From contig OW121853.1 in NCBI GenBank assembly GCA_933228895.1, positions 81,328,645 to 81,392,644 of the forward strand: a stretch of 64,000 nt of DNA, written 5' to 3'. The translations under genes and the position numbers were made by a program. Shown in pieces: positions 12,597 through 24,765 of this stretch. The notes beneath the pieces were generated by a model. The model saw nothing but the letters and a program-made list of their open reading frames with translations, was not told the DNA's origin and made no database searches. This DNA comes from Platycnemis pennipes. Its lineage: Eukaryota > Arthropoda > Insecta > Odonata > Platycnemididae. Position 1 is the first letter of the stretch; each line of letters starts with the position of its first letter.

Positions 12597-13565
12597 ACGT
12601 TTGTTGCATTCGTAGATTTGGAGAAGGCATTTGACAACGTGGATTGGAATATGATGCTAAAGGTTCTGAGTGATGCAAGGACATGCACTGTCTCCCATAT
12701 TATCCAATGTCTACTTCGAGAAAGCCATTCAAGAAGTCAAAGAAAAGTCTCTGGGAGTGAATATCCACGGGGAGAAAATCAGTATGCTACGATTCGCCAA
12801 TGACATAGCAGTCATAGCAGAAACAGAAGGAGATTTAAAGAAGACAATAGGAAATGTGGAAATAACAATGACCAGATATCATCTAAATATCAATAAAAGG
12901 AAAAGTAAGGTATTGGTATGCTGTAGGAGAAAGGAAGCCAGGACCAATGTTAAACTAGGAAAACAAAAAATCGAGGATGGTGGAAGAGTTGTGTTACCTG
13001 GGAAGCCGAGTAACCAGCGATGGATGAAGTAAAAGAAAAATCGCCTGTAGAATTTCCCAAGCAAAAAGAGCATTTTACCAGAAGAAGATTCTGCTTATAG
13101 TGGCAAATACAAGAGTTGAAGTGAGGAAACATTTCATTAGGACATACATCTGGAGCATTCTACTATATGGCAGTGAAGCATGGACAATAACAGCAGCAGA
13201 GAAGTCCAGGCTGGAAGCATTTGAAATGTGGTGCTACCGAAGAATCATGAAGATCAAATGAATCGATCTACTGACAAAGGAAGAAGTGTTAAGAAGAATG
13301 GGAGAGAAGAGATGACTACTGAAAACATTAAAAAGAAGATGGGACAAATTAATAGGCCACATATAAGACACGATGGCCTGATGAAGACAATCGTCGAGGG
13401 AAAAGTGAATGGGAAGAATGGAAAAGGTAGGCCCCGTATTAGGTATATGGAGCAAGTTGTGAAGGATGTAAAAGAGAGGAACTACGTCAATATGATGAGG
13501 CTGGCCGATAGAAGAATCGAGTGGAGGGCTGCGTCAAACCAATCCTAGGACTATTGACCAATGAT
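12597..13565 (+). pseudogene. RTE-like LINE fragment, 5' truncated and internally deleted
   Basis: It opens in the RT palm with FVDLEKAFDNVDWNMMLKVL. Comparison with 36200-36420 shows about 110 bases missing after this point. The catalytic box reads FAND (12793-12804) instead of FADD. The C-terminal region contains EMWCYRRIMKIK and then a TGA at 13259-13261 where relatives have Trp. The 3' end finishes near a CCAATGATGATAATGA tail. Both lesions are shared with the copy at 32000-39138. Confidence 0.85.
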
Positions 13566-13676
13566 GATAATGAAATAAAGAAATATTTATTCATAAATAG
13601 ATAACATTCTTTGAACTCATGCATGTGCATTATAATATCGGCTTTCAGTATAAACTGGAGAATTCACCTGTTTTAA

Positions 13677-15545
13677 TCAATCACATTGCATTCTGGACAC
13701 AAATATTTGTGTGTGCTCTGGGCAAATTGGTTTGTCAAGTGTTGCAAACTTTCTTTGCCTTCCTATTTTATCCTTGAGGACGAATAAGTAAAACCTAGAA
13801 ATAGCACTCTCATTCCTCCCATTTATTTTATCTTTAATTCCTGCCAATCTCCCAGTAGAACGCCATATGTTTTTTGGTTGGTGTGGTATTGAAGAACAAA
13901 TAATTAGATGTGGTTTTAAAATAATTAGCGACAATCTCTTCAGTAACACAATCGTCTTTCTACTTTTTTGTAGGTATTTTCCCAGTAGATTATCTGACTG
14001 TTTATACCCCCATCTTACAAAAATGTTCATCATAGAAAAAAATACTGTCATTGGCCACCTGTTACTGATTCTAGCTGTATATAGAGATTATAGCTTATTC
14101 AACACATCTGTCTCCTTTTGTCATGTTGTAAATTATATTATCTCTGGTTTTTGTAAGTTTTGTAAGAATTCATGTATTTTGTTTCTGAAAGGTGGTTAGA
14201 CAGAAGTAGCTCATTGTTTTTTTGAAGAACGTACCATAACAGCACACGATAGGATAAAAATGCAAACATACTGCTATTTTCTGACCTGCCTTTTGCATTG
14301 CGTTAAAATATTTTATCTTTTCGTCACAATGTACTGCCCCGCTCCTTTAGAATTCCTCCATAGAGGGAGCATATTACTGCTTTCTCTTGTGTTTTTGAAG
14401 TGTTATATGCATGAAACAAAATAAAAAAGTTTTTTATATAGACTAGTATGTATGGATAAATTGCTTTGTAGTGAATGTTGTTTTTTTTTTAATCTATCGC
14501 ATTCTAACCCACATCTAACGAAAAACAATCGTGGGCAAATGGAAAATGACATTGTGTAAATATGGGGTTTTAATACATTGGAGGTATAGGAAATTGGATA
14601 GGATGCAATAATAATGTTGTAAATCAAAGGAAAACATAAATTCCACTAATGCAAATATGAGGTTTTACTGTATTTCTAAAGTGCTGGTATAGAACGTGCA
14701 GGATTCTACAAGAGAATACAATGCCATGCTTTGCAGGTTTGTTTGCAATGTATTGTTGGAACTTGTGTCTACCTCTGAAACCTCCCAGCGTTTTATCAAC
14801 TGTGGCATATTCCCCAATGCAGTAATTAGCTATGTATTGTGAAATGAATCCATCAAATAATGTTCTTATTGGTGCGAAATTATCTTTCAGCTATTGTTTT
14901 TCCCTGGTATTCATATAATGGAATCTCAATGCACAAAATAGCCATTAAAACCTCCTCATTGACATGGCAGCACTGAAACATTCTGGCATATTTCTGTCAT
15001 CACTCCATGATATTTTTGAATGCTGGGCTTTTTTTACACTACCCCAATGAAGCAGGCCCAGCAATGCACTTAGCTTGTTAAAGTTTGTATCAATACAATT
15101 TTTTTCACTGTCGTAACTTAGGTGAATTTTTGCTAAATTTTTGTATCTCACATTGCTGTATTCGTGTATATCACATTGTCATGTATCACTGTGTCAAGGA
15201 AAAACAATTTCCATTATTTTACTTGTGTCTTTGAATCCCTAGCCACAGCTTGAACTCATGGGAAATGTAGGTAATAGAATGTTGTGTTTCCTAATTTCGG
15301 CAATAGTGCAAAGAGGGCTCCCTGACCACTGTGTTTGTTCATCCCTGCTGAGATAAGTAACCACTTTCCATCCAGGAATATTAACACATTCTTAATTTTC
15401 TGGATCCCTAGAACCAGACTCTTCCATACCTGTGCCATGATCACTATACTCACTTTCATTGTCACTGTCACTTCCATCACAGACTTAGTTCTCGTCACGG
15501 TAATCCAACATGTCATCAGAAGCATGGGGATCCCTCGGCTGTGGT
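13677..15545 (-). pseudogene. piggyBac transposase remnant
   Basis: Read on the - strand: an acidic N-terminus (DGSDSDNESEYSDHGTG, near 15480-15430); LSALLGLLHWGSVKK with CFSAAMSMRRF (15151-14945); then FAPIRTLFDGFISQYI, GEYATVDKTLGGFRGR and YIANKPAKHGI (about 14890-14690). These are the core piggyBac blocks; the Asp of the TVDKTL segment is retained. The C-terminal part at 14051-13677 ends in a reduced cysteine-containing tail (CPEHTQIFVSRMQC). Stops and shifts separate the blocks and I could not find the second catalytic block. No convincing TTAA-flanked ends were located. Confidence 0.83.
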
Positions 15546-15559
15546 GAGTGTTCTAGAAC

Positions 15560-16166
15560 TAAGGAGTTTGATTCTTATAAGACTGCCTGTTTATCATTTA
15601 GGCTAGTAAATTTGCTATCATTTAGACTAGTAAATTTGATAGAAATATAAAAATATCAGTATTGATGGAAACATTGTCCAGGGACTAAAACAAGAAAAAG
15701 CCTGCCTGCTTTCTTTAGAAGTGCTAATGAAACCAGTTTCTTCTCTCAGCTTATTGTGATGGATGAGCGTCCTTCAAACCTGACTTCTCTTGCTGTTGTC
15801 CACGAAATGAATTCAACTTTGCCCACATGCTGTAAAAGTGTAACACAATTGAGTGATACAAAACATGAACGTCAGTGATTGCGTGATAAGAAAAAGTCTC
15901 ACACTTTGTAGCCGATGGTATCAGACTTATCATTACATAGCTGCGGATGCTTCATTTATACTTTTTGAGATGGTAGGTCAATAGGAAGAGATAAAAAGTC
16001 TGCTATAAGGAAAGGGTTATTCTAACTCGTGATTACAAAGTTAACACAATTTTAAATTCAGTGTGAGAGAAAATCTCATATCGCAACCAATGATTGGATA
16101 GGTATGTTTTTTTGCATTTCTTCATCATTGCTGAAATCTCTAAAAATCACACATTGTTTTTCCTAG
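15560..16166. other. cic intron sequence ahead of exon B
   Basis: Non-coding, with a local direct repeat (TTTAG[G/A]CTAGTAAATTTG near 15597-15640). It ends with the acceptor TTGTTTTTCCTAG at 16166. Confidence 0.5.
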
Positions 16167-16458
16167 GTCCAGTGCGATCATCCTCATTGACACCAGGTGC
16201 TCTGCTGGATGGAGGCCTTGGTGTCGAGGGAGGAGTCGGCATACCTGGAGGAGGTGTTGGAGGGTGTGGTGGTGTCATGGGATCTGGTGGTAGTGTTGGA
16301 GGTGGAGGAGTGTTAGGACCTGGAGGGAAGTCCTCATCCACGTCGGGTGGTGGATGCAGTAGTGGCAAACGCAGTAGTGCCTTGAGCCGTGCCAGTAGCT
16401 CAAGTCTTGCTGAAGGTGGCCGAAGCCCAACACCTCGGTCCCAACCCCCAACTCCAAG
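16167..16458 (+). CDS. cic: cic exon B (97 codons, Gly- then Ser-rich)
   Basis: It begins after TTTTTCCTAG and ends two bases into a codon at an AAG|GTGTGT donor. The frame reads GPVRSSSLTPGALLDGG, a long Gly-rich run, then SSALSRASSSSLAEGGRSPT and a Ser/Pro tail SQPPTPR. Its last two bases plus the first base of exon C make an Arg codon, leading straight into the conserved block. Low-complexity Ser/Gly sequence before that block fits an intrinsically disordered CIC-L N-terminus. The SPTP and PTPR sites are the kind of Ser/Thr-Pro positions a MAPK could use, but that is inference. Confidence 0.78.
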
Positions 16459-17554
16459 GTGTGTCTTCTCTTCTACTATCTAGCATGTCTGGGTACCTGT
16501 TGTGGGTGTCATGATCATCTTATCCGTATGTGTTGTAATCTGATTACCTTGAAAACTCCTCCATTACTAAAGGAGGCAAAAAAACGAGATAGACACTTGT
16601 GATTCCTTAAGAAAATTGTTCATCAACACATATTTTGGTCCAATTTGTGATGGAGATCATCAAATCTTATACCTAAAGGCATGTGAAATCCACGATTTAG
16701 AATTTTGGGGTATTTTTCTTTCTGCGTGCTTCCCAGTATCCTGAAAAGTACTAGTATTGGGTTTGGCTGGACGTAGCTGGCCCCTTGTTCTCACAAGAAA
16801 CCTTTAATATTTTCGGAGGAGAGGAGACGGGTAAAAATAGATAGCTTGGTCTGTGGTTTTTTACTGGATATTACATACCAATGAGTTTCTAGGCTTACAT
16901 AGAAGCTGAGGATCAAGTTGGCTGGCTGGCTGGTGTACTGGCCTCCCATTATGAGGGCCTGACTTTGATTCTTAGCAGCAGCAGGGATTTTTCATTGGAA
17001 TATTGATTCATACTTGAAAGTTGTATTGATAGCACTTCAGTACTCCTTCCATTGCACGGGTTATTAAAGCCTTTTATCCCTTTTTCCTGTTTGTTAGGGG
17101 TAGGCTACTGCCCTTGCCAGTTTCTCTCCACCCTATTTCTGTTCCATTGCATTTCACTCATATTCCTTGTAGTTTAATTTATTGCAGTACCATTCTGTGC
17201 TTGCCACAAAATACTCTGTTATTAGAAATTTTCCCTTCTATTATTTTTCATTTATTGCTATCTCAATCACATCCCAAATGGGAGCAAAAATGTTATGAAA
17301 ATTTTATTTTGTTAATTGTGCTTTTATTTCATTAAAAAGCTTGATTTAGTTCATTAATTGTGTTTGATATCACCACATCCACAGTTGATTCCTGATATTT
17401 CACCTACCTGTCCATCACACCTTTCTCTAAATTTTCTGGATTTTCGCCTAGTTTATTATTTGTTATCTGAAATGGCTTATTTTATTTATGAAGCACTATT
17501 ATCATGAACATTTTACAAAGATGTATTGATGTATTTACAAAGATGTAAGATGAC
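16459..17554. other. cic intron sequence, no element recognised
   Basis: Non-coding and AT-rich with a small GGCT tandem stretch near 16919-16931. No domain or terminal repeat seen. Confidence 0.4.
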
Positions 17555-18035
17555 TAGACTTGGGCCAATATTGATAGCGAGTATCAGGTATCGGCCATTT
17601 TCCCGATACTTCAATACTTTTGAGTATTCATTTCTTTCTGATACTTTTATTCGAAAGTATTCATTTGGTGAAAATAATCAAAAACATATAATTTTGAAAT
17701 CCCGCCTTCTTCATCTGGCGTACCAATGTGTCGCGTATTTGTTGACTTAACTGCGATCTCCGTGACAGGAAAAGTGAGATAAGTGCTTAGAATTGGCAAT
17801 CTGAAAGCCTGAAGTGAAAAGCTGAACCTCCTCCGAAAAGTAGACGAAAATCCATGTACGAAGAAAGTTAGCTTAAGTAGCAGAAAAAATTAAAGTTCTG
17901 CCGTCAACTCGAGTTCGTTCTACTCAACGCATACGTAGTTCGGCATTTCCGCCTACATTCCATGCTCGTTTTCCAAAAATATAAAATTCAAATATTGTGG
18001 CATGGTCAAGTGTTATGATGTTAATGGATTCGCAT

Positions 18036-20718
18036 AATCATCATCATCATCAATATTTCAATCCTATTATTGGTTTACTGCAGCCCTCCATTCTGCCCCA
18101 TTCAGTGTCAATTACCTCATGCCCTGGTATGTTTTCTCTTTCACGTCCTTCTTTATTTGCCCAATATATTTGTCCCTTGGTCTTTCTCGCGGGGCCTTCC
18201 CTTTTAATCTTTCCATCTATTATATTTCTAACTAATTCATTGTGCCTCGAGGTATGTCGAATCCATGTGGTTCTTCTTTGCCGTAGGGTTTTCCATATTG
18301 TCCTTTCTTCATCTGCTCTTCTGTACACCTCTTCGTTCCTCACTTTATCTGTCCATTTAATCTTCAACATTGTCCTCCAGCACCGTGTTTCGAAGGCTTC
18401 AATTCTTCGTTGGTCTGCTTTCCCAATGTTCCATGTCTCTGATTCATAGAGTGCCATGCTCCATGCAAATGTTTTGATGAAGTGCTTCCTTGTTCGCTGC
18501 CGTAGATTCTTTGAGCATAGTAGTTGTCTCTTCTTCATAAATGCCTCCTTAGCTTGTGCAATTATTCACTTGATGTCCGTCGAGATGTCCGTCGAGCTTC
18601 CTCCATCCCAAGTTATAGTGCTGCTGAGGTAGTTGAAGTACTTCACTTGTTCCAATTTCACTCCTCGAATTGTTATATTTGCCCTACAGCTTCTCTCTTC
18701 CGCACACTAGGATTTTATTTTTCTTCTTGTTGATGCTCATATTATATTCTTGAACTACTTGGTCCATTGTGGTCAGGGATGCTTGCAGGTCCTCTCGACT
18801 TCCTGCTACAACAGCGATGTCATCAGCAAACCTTAGCATGTTTATTTCTTTACCATTCACCTTGATGCCAATTTCCTCTCTGTCTCTTATTGCTTCTTCC
18901 AGGTATATACTGAATAATGCTGGGGAGAGGTTGCATCCTTGTCTGACTCCTTAATTTAGTTTGGCTTCTATCCTCCTTCTGTCTTTCATTCCCATTGTGG
19001 TGACCTGGTTCTTGTGAAGGTTATAGATTATTCTTCTATCCGTGTAGTCTACTCCAATTGCTTCCATTATCTTGAACATCTTGTTCCATTCCATGTTGTC
19101 AAAGGCATTTTCCAAGTCCACGAATGCCACACATAACGGCTTGTTTACGTGTATCATTTTCTCAGCCAGGATCCTTAAGCTGAGTGTTGCCTCCCTAGCT
19201 CCTCGGTTTTTCCTGAATCCAAATTGATTTTCAAAAGATTCCCTTCGATTTTTCTGTTAATCATCCTAGTAAGTATTTTTGATGTGTGTGACACCAAGCT
19301 CAATGTTCTGTGTTCTTCACATTTCTCTGTCCTTGTCTTCTTCGGGATTGCGATCATTTCACTCCTCTGGAAGTCCTCGGGTAGTTCTCCACTGTCATAG
19401 CTATCTTTGATTATTCCAAAGAAGGTATCTTTTGCTTTGACCCTGAGTGCCTTGATGATTTCTCCATTTATTTTGTCCCCTCCTGGTGCCTTGTTGTTCC
19501 TTAGGTCTTTCATGGCCCTGTCAAATTCACTTCTCAGTATCTCGGGCCCCCATTCATCTTCATCCTCCCTGATTTCTTCTTCCATGAATTCAGCTTCCAG
19601 TGGTTTGGGTGCTTGATAGAGCTCTTTGATGTATTGCTTCCATCTCTTCCCTATGTCCTCCTGTTCTATGAGTATCTATCCATTCGAGTCTCTTATGCTG
19701 TGAGATCTTGTTTTCCTTTCTCCAAATTGTCTCTTCACCAGTCTATAAGCCATTTCAAGTTGTTGTTTATTTCTTCACAGCAGTTTTCTATCTATTCTTC
19801 CTTGGCTTTCTTGCACTCTCTATTAACTTGGTTTCTCAACTTTTTGTATTGGGCCTCCTCACTTTCATTTCTTGGATTCTTGTATTTTCTTCTTTCCACT
19901 ATGAGGTCTCTTATTTGGGTTGTTGTCCATGGCCATTTTGTTTCTATCTCTTTACTCACAAGTTGCTCATCTGCTAGCTCTGTAATGATCATCTTTATTT
20001 CATTCCATCTTCCTGAAACGGTTGTCTCCTTTTCTTCTAGTTTTGCATCAATTGCTGAGGTGAACCTTTCTCTTCCTTCTTTTTCCTCCAGTGTCTTTGT
20101 GTTCCATCTTGGTTCCTTTGTGATTCTCTTCACTTTCTTGTATCACAGGTAGCTGTCCATGAGCACCAGGTTATGGTCACTATATAATGGATTATTTAAT
20201 TTATTTATGGTCAATATATCTGCTCCGGGGTAGCTCTTGCACTGCTTAACTTGGTTATCATATCTCGTTCTGACAAGGATGTAGTCTATCTGGTATCTTC
20301 CTCTGTCCCCTGGTATCTTCCATATAAATCTTCTTTGCCGATGTCGCTCGAAGATGTTGTTTGCTATTACCAGCTACTTCCTTCTCGGCCCTCTCCGACC
20401 ACTGCATTCCAATCTCCCATAATTATTAAGTTCTCCTTTCCTTTTACTGTGTCTAGAACCTTCCAGTTGCTCATGCATTTCTTCTATTTTCTCCTCAGAG
20501 TGGCTCGACGTCGGCATATGCACCTGCACTATCACTGTGAGCATATGTTCTCCTTCTAACTTTATCTTCAGAATCTTTTCGTTATATTGACAGTAGGACT
20601 TCATTCTTCTTGACCAGCCTTTCTTCAGTATGAATCCGACTCCCGCTATCTTCTGGTCGTGTCCTGAGTAAATCACCTGTAATCATCGCTCCATAAGTCA
20701 TCAGCCCCAGCCCACTAT
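18036..20718 (-). pseudogene. RTE-like LINE, 3' segment (RT with intact FADD box)
   Basis: On the - strand this is the 3' part of an RTE-like endonuclease-reverse transcriptase. Visible blocks in order: endonuclease tail (20676-20374); ILRSEFDRAMKDLRNNKAPG (19585-19175); FVDLENAFDNMEWNKMFKIM (19157-18951); GVRQGCNLSP then the catalytic MLRFADDIAVVA box (about 18940-18800); and C-terminal YESETWNIGKADQRRIEAFE (18538-18050). The 3' end falls in CATCATCATCATC (GATGATGA on the coding strand). Several frameshifts make it non-functional. The 5' part continues beyond a nested insert at 20721-22237. Confidence 0.87.
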
Positions 20719-20720
20719 TA

Positions 20721-22237
20721 CCGTATTTACTCATGTAAGCTGCGCCCTCGTGTATCCCGCGCACCCCTATTTTCGGGCAGGTTCGTGAGGAAAAAATTAT
20801 TTCTATCGAAAAAAAAATTTTTTTCCCTTGAGTCTGCATCATTTTGTCATAACATGAATGCACGTTCTTTAATAGAAATGCTGTGCCTAAATTACGTGTA
20901 CGTCTTTCTCATTAATTGATTGAGTTCCGTGTTATTATCATCATGATCGTCATCAATGCACGGTCTCTTCTACTGTGCATCTGTTTCTCGTAGCATCTCA
21001 CAGTAATCACAGTTTCATACGATCACATCATTCAGCTATAAAAACGGCATTTGTTCAAAAGAACATCCAACTGAAATAATTGCAAAAATATATACAATTT
21101 CAACCCGTGATTACTCTATTATTATGGAAATCGTTGGCATATCAACAAAAAAAAAGCCAAACGCCATCCGTACCTGATAGCGGTGATCTCGTCTGCTCTT
21201 TGCGTAGTAGCTGTGGACTGGGACGATTTAACAACACCGAAAAGTCTTTGGAACACACGGAAAAAACTAAGCTCAATGTAATAACAATTATAATTCTTAT
21301 AAAACTAAAGAAAAACACATTCCCGGAAATATAATCATAAATCACTAATGAATATTCATATCATAACAGTTCTCATTCTTAGTTTTCGTCACTGCTAGAT
21401 TCAGATGCACCATATTTCCTTCATGGAGCTCGATTTCCTATTTTTTCGGCATCATTTATAAAATGTAGCTTTATATATAAGTATACTCACTATACTAATA
21501 TATGAGTATACTCACACGAAACTATCGAAATTTCACATCAGAATTCATTTTAGGGTGATAATAGCAAATTATTTTAAAATGCTAAATGATCGATTCGAAC
21601 GCATTTACTACTCTCACGCTTGGAGCGGATAGCAAGAAGGTATATTCTCTGAGCATACGACTATTGCCACCACGTAACAAATTTTTTGTTGTGTCTTTGC
21701 AATGTAGCTTTAATGTGTACGCAAAAGGAGCTATCTATTAGTACGTAAAAATGTTGCTACAGATACGTGATACCGAAACAAACTCCGCTTACAATTTTGA
21801 AAAAACATAAAACTCCTTGCGGCAGCTTACAGGATACAGTATATTTAAATACACATCAGTGCTACAATGTGTTGTCCTACTTACGATCTATACACGATAA
21901 ATCTATTGCTTTGACAAATGGTGTTTCTGATCTAGCGTTTCTTCCAGTACCGTTGTACGCTCAGACTTTGTTAAGAGCGGATTTTTATTTTTAATTACAT
22001 ACTAAAAAATTTCAGAATACTTTACAATGTACGATTTACTACTAAACCATGCTGCGAAGACTAGTATACCACTACTACTAGACAGAATGCGAAACTTAGG
22101 AGAGAAAACAACAGGAATCTGAGGAAAAATGGTTCGCGGCTAACACGAAATCTGGAGGATTCGTATAAGCCACGCACCCCCATTTTTTCTCCGGCGTTTC
22201 GGGAAAAAAGGTGCACGGCTTACACGCGTAAATACGG
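20721..22237. mobile_element. TA-flanked 1.5 kb DNA transposon, copy 2, inside an RTE-like LINE
   Basis: Same family as 9707-11191: left end CCGTATTTACTCATGTAAGC, right end GCTTACACGCGTAAATACGG, flanked by TA at 20719-20720 and 22238-22239. The two copies are colinear with scattered substitutions and short indels. It splits an RTE-like LINE, so it arrived later. About 80 bases of LINE sequence occur on both sides (20637-20718 and 22243-22323). Confidence 0.85.
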
Positions 22238-22242
22238 TAATC

Positions 22243-22740
22243 CCACTCCCGCTATCTTCTGGTCGTCTCCTGAGTAAATCACCTGTAATCATCACTCCAG
22301 AAGTCATCGGCCCCAGCCCACTTTATTTCGCTCATTCCCATGATGTCTCTCCCCAATCTTTCTATTTCCATCTTAACATTTTCCAACTTCCCACACACTC
22401 CTAGTGATCTTACGTTCCACATCTTAATTCTGCATTTGTCTCTCTTGACTGATGTTCCCCTCCCAGTAGTCCCCACTCGGAGATCCGATTAGGGGACTAT
22501 TTTGCCTCTGGAATATTTTACCGGGAGGAATTGCAAGGCTGCTTCTTCTAGGGAGAATACTGTGGTGGTTTCCCGTTGCCTTCCACATCGCAGTACTGCC
22601 GATACTGTGAACTACACTCTCGCCTGCAGCTATGGCATCTGATGCCGGACCTATCCACTTGATCTGCACCATCATGGTGAAACTACTGCCTTTCACCATT
22701 GGGGCATTGAGGTGTTTTAGGGTAGGAGTTGATGTCCATG
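22243..22740 (-). pseudogene. RTE-like LINE, 5' segment (endonuclease N-terminus and 5' UTR)
   Basis: The - strand frame 22476-22279 reads MWNVRSLGVCGKLENVKMEI and then MGMSEIKWAGADDFW, the start of the apurinic endonuclease domain with its conserved Glu. Upstream sequence to about 22740 resembles the 5' leader of the copy near 32030-32220 (CCACATTGCAGTACC-type and GGAAACCACCAC words). The first 80 bases repeat the end of the 3' segment across the nested insert. Confidence 0.8.
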
Positions 22741-22984
22741 TTGTCTCGTTCCGAAAAAATCGGAAAATACAATTTTTCCAAAAGCTGAAAAATATTTGGC
22801 ATCACCAGGAATGGGGTCGTTTACCATATTTTTTTATTGCCGAATCTGATAGAGTTTGTAAAATAAAAGGACCCGTATTTTTCCGTTTTCTGATCCGACA
22901 ATTATTTCCCGAGTTATAAGCGGCGAAAAACTGATGTTTTTAACCCTTTCGGAAAAGTGGGTGTGGTGCAACCTCTGACGTATA

Positions 22985-23175
22985 TCAACTTCGTCCAATC
23001 ACAACTGAGCCCGCAAAGCTACTTCGCCTTATCGCAAAGGGGGGGACACAGCTGACTCGGCCAATGGGAGCGATTTCGACAGCATCTGTGCGAGCAGACC
23101 TTCCGAGAACCCCCCTCCACTCCCTTCCCCCTCCCCTGAAAGCGGTCAAGGACGGGAGGAAAATGACGTCAATGT
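22985..23175. promoter_or_regulatory. GC-rich island with two CCAAT boxes and a CRE
   Basis: In AT-rich surroundings, this stretch holds CCAAT at 22995-22999 and 23061-23065 (GGCCAATGGGAGC), G and C runs, and a consensus cyclic-AMP response element TGACGTCA at 23164-23171. These are classic proximal promoter motifs. No TATA box or downstream reading frame is evident, and it lies inside the hAT-like region, so it may be a transposon promoter rather than a cic promoter. Confidence 0.35.
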
Positions 23176-24503
23176 TATCACAGCAGCATTTTCGGTGGGC
23201 GTCACCTTTTGCTTATTTTAATTTTTGATTTATGAGTGAATGGTTGTGGTTAGAAGATTAATTTTTTCACTAAAATTCGTTTTTCGTTTCCATCTAACGA
23301 TTTCGTGTACAAAATTGAGATTTCGGTTCTGAGTAAACGCCCCCATTGAACCAGTGACCCTCAGCTTACCAATCCGACCTGCTATCCCTAGGCTCACCCC
23401 CTTTGGATTTGCGTTATAAATTTTAAAATGAAGACGAAGGTGTTTGTCTCATTTCTCCAATGTTGCATACTTACGGAGAAAACTCAGTTTCGTAAATTGA
23501 CTGGAATAACTTAAATGAATATAAGTAAATATTTGAAACTTAAAGAACCTCATGGCAAAAGTACAATTTATATCTATTAAAATTTCCTTTCATTTGTGCT
23601 TTTCATATTGTAATGACAATCTCCAAAGTGACGCTGGCCTCTGGGACTAAAAATGTGCCATTTTTCATTCTCACTGCAAAAACATGCCTCAAAAGTAATT
23701 ATTAAAAAAAGTCTTGTACCTGCATTAAACGAAAGGCTAAATTATTTACATGCTGATATGCTCTATATGAATTTCGCTTCTTCCTTTTTTGGGATATCAA
23801 GCCTCCAAGTCGTGTCTATATATACTTTGCGTGAATAGTATGCACAAAACAATAAATTAACGCCAGCAATGAACTAACTTGATGGCATGCATATTGTTCC
23901 CCTGGAAGTTATGCAACTCGCACATACATCTTGAACATAACCCGAGAAGGCCTAACCTGTTCAGCAAGTTTTCCTTGTTACCATGTTCAGGATTCCGGGT
24001 CCACACAAAAACGTGCTAACGAGAGTCCACTGTATATATGTGTACCGGCAGGTTTAGAATTTCCTGAGAAAATGTTTTCAGAGACGGGTGCTCTGGTCCT
24101 GATAGAAGAAGCCTCTTAATTGCTGAGCATGTTCAGCAGCCATGTCAATAATATGTCAATGAACAATACATTCAAATTCGTGCTGCTAGGCATGTTCAGC
24201 AGCTCTTATTTCTAAAAAAGAATTTTCAGTATTTACAATGCAAGAGGGCTTAGAGTCTGAAATCTAATTCCAGTGATAATGGTAAGAGTAGCAAAATAAA
24301 AGTGTTGTCATAATATTGTCATTTCTCTCAATAATTAGGTACTCTTTTATAACACTGATGATTACTGAGTTGACTTCACGAGAAGGAAAGCACTTATCAA
24401 ATTTTTTTATAAAAATAAGTAAGGTATCGGCAAGTAATGCTATTGGTATCGGCCACTGGTATCAAGGTATCGGTTTGGTATCGGAAAAAGTGGTATCGGT
24501 GCA

Positions 24504-24765
24504 AGTCTAATTTTTACAATCTCACACTCAGTAGTAGCACATTAGTGAGAGTGTTGTTATTGTAATTATTAGGGATGTGTGACTACTCGAAAATTCGAGT
24601 CGAGTAGTTGGTACTCGACTCGAGTACTTTGAGTCTAATTTTTACAATCTCACACTCAGTAGTAGCACATTAGTGAGAGTGTTGTTATTGTAATTATTAG
24701 GGATGTGCGAGTACTCGAAAATTCGAGTCGAGTGAGTAATTGGTACTCGACTCAAGTACTTTGAG
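24504..24765. repeat. Tandem duplication of a 128 bp unit at a hAT left end
   Basis: Sequence starting AGTCTAATTTTTACAATC at 24504 recurs at 24632. Each unit includes the GTAATTAT target sequence and the first bases of the hAT element (TAGGGATGTG). The second unit has a 4-base gain (GAGTGAGTAATT). The duplication therefore copied flank plus transposon end together. Confidence 0.88.

Larger units (their letters stand above)
17555..24509. mobile_element. hAT-like region with TATCGG-rich ends, enlarged by nested insertions
   Basis: The left end TAGACTTGGGCCAATA runs into repeated TATCGG/GATACTT words. The right end is the inverse, with GGTATCGG repeats ending CCGATA-type words and AAGTCTA at 24509. 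The paired TAGACTT...AAGTCTA ends with subterminal repeats fit a hAT element. I did not find a matching 8 bp duplication. Much of the length is an RTE-like LINE and its nested insert. No hAT transposase seen. Confidence 0.48.

Noticed and set aside
16147..16368. Antisense Pro-rich open frame opposite exon B
   Set aside because: It is the complement of Gly-rich codons (GGN opposite NCC); no start context or similarity, and exon B fits the gene chain.
19613..20152. 179-codon + strand frame rich in Phe/Leu/Ser
   Set aside because: It is antisense to the Lys/Glu-rich LINE coding strand; the hydrophobic look comes from complementing AAR/GAR codons.
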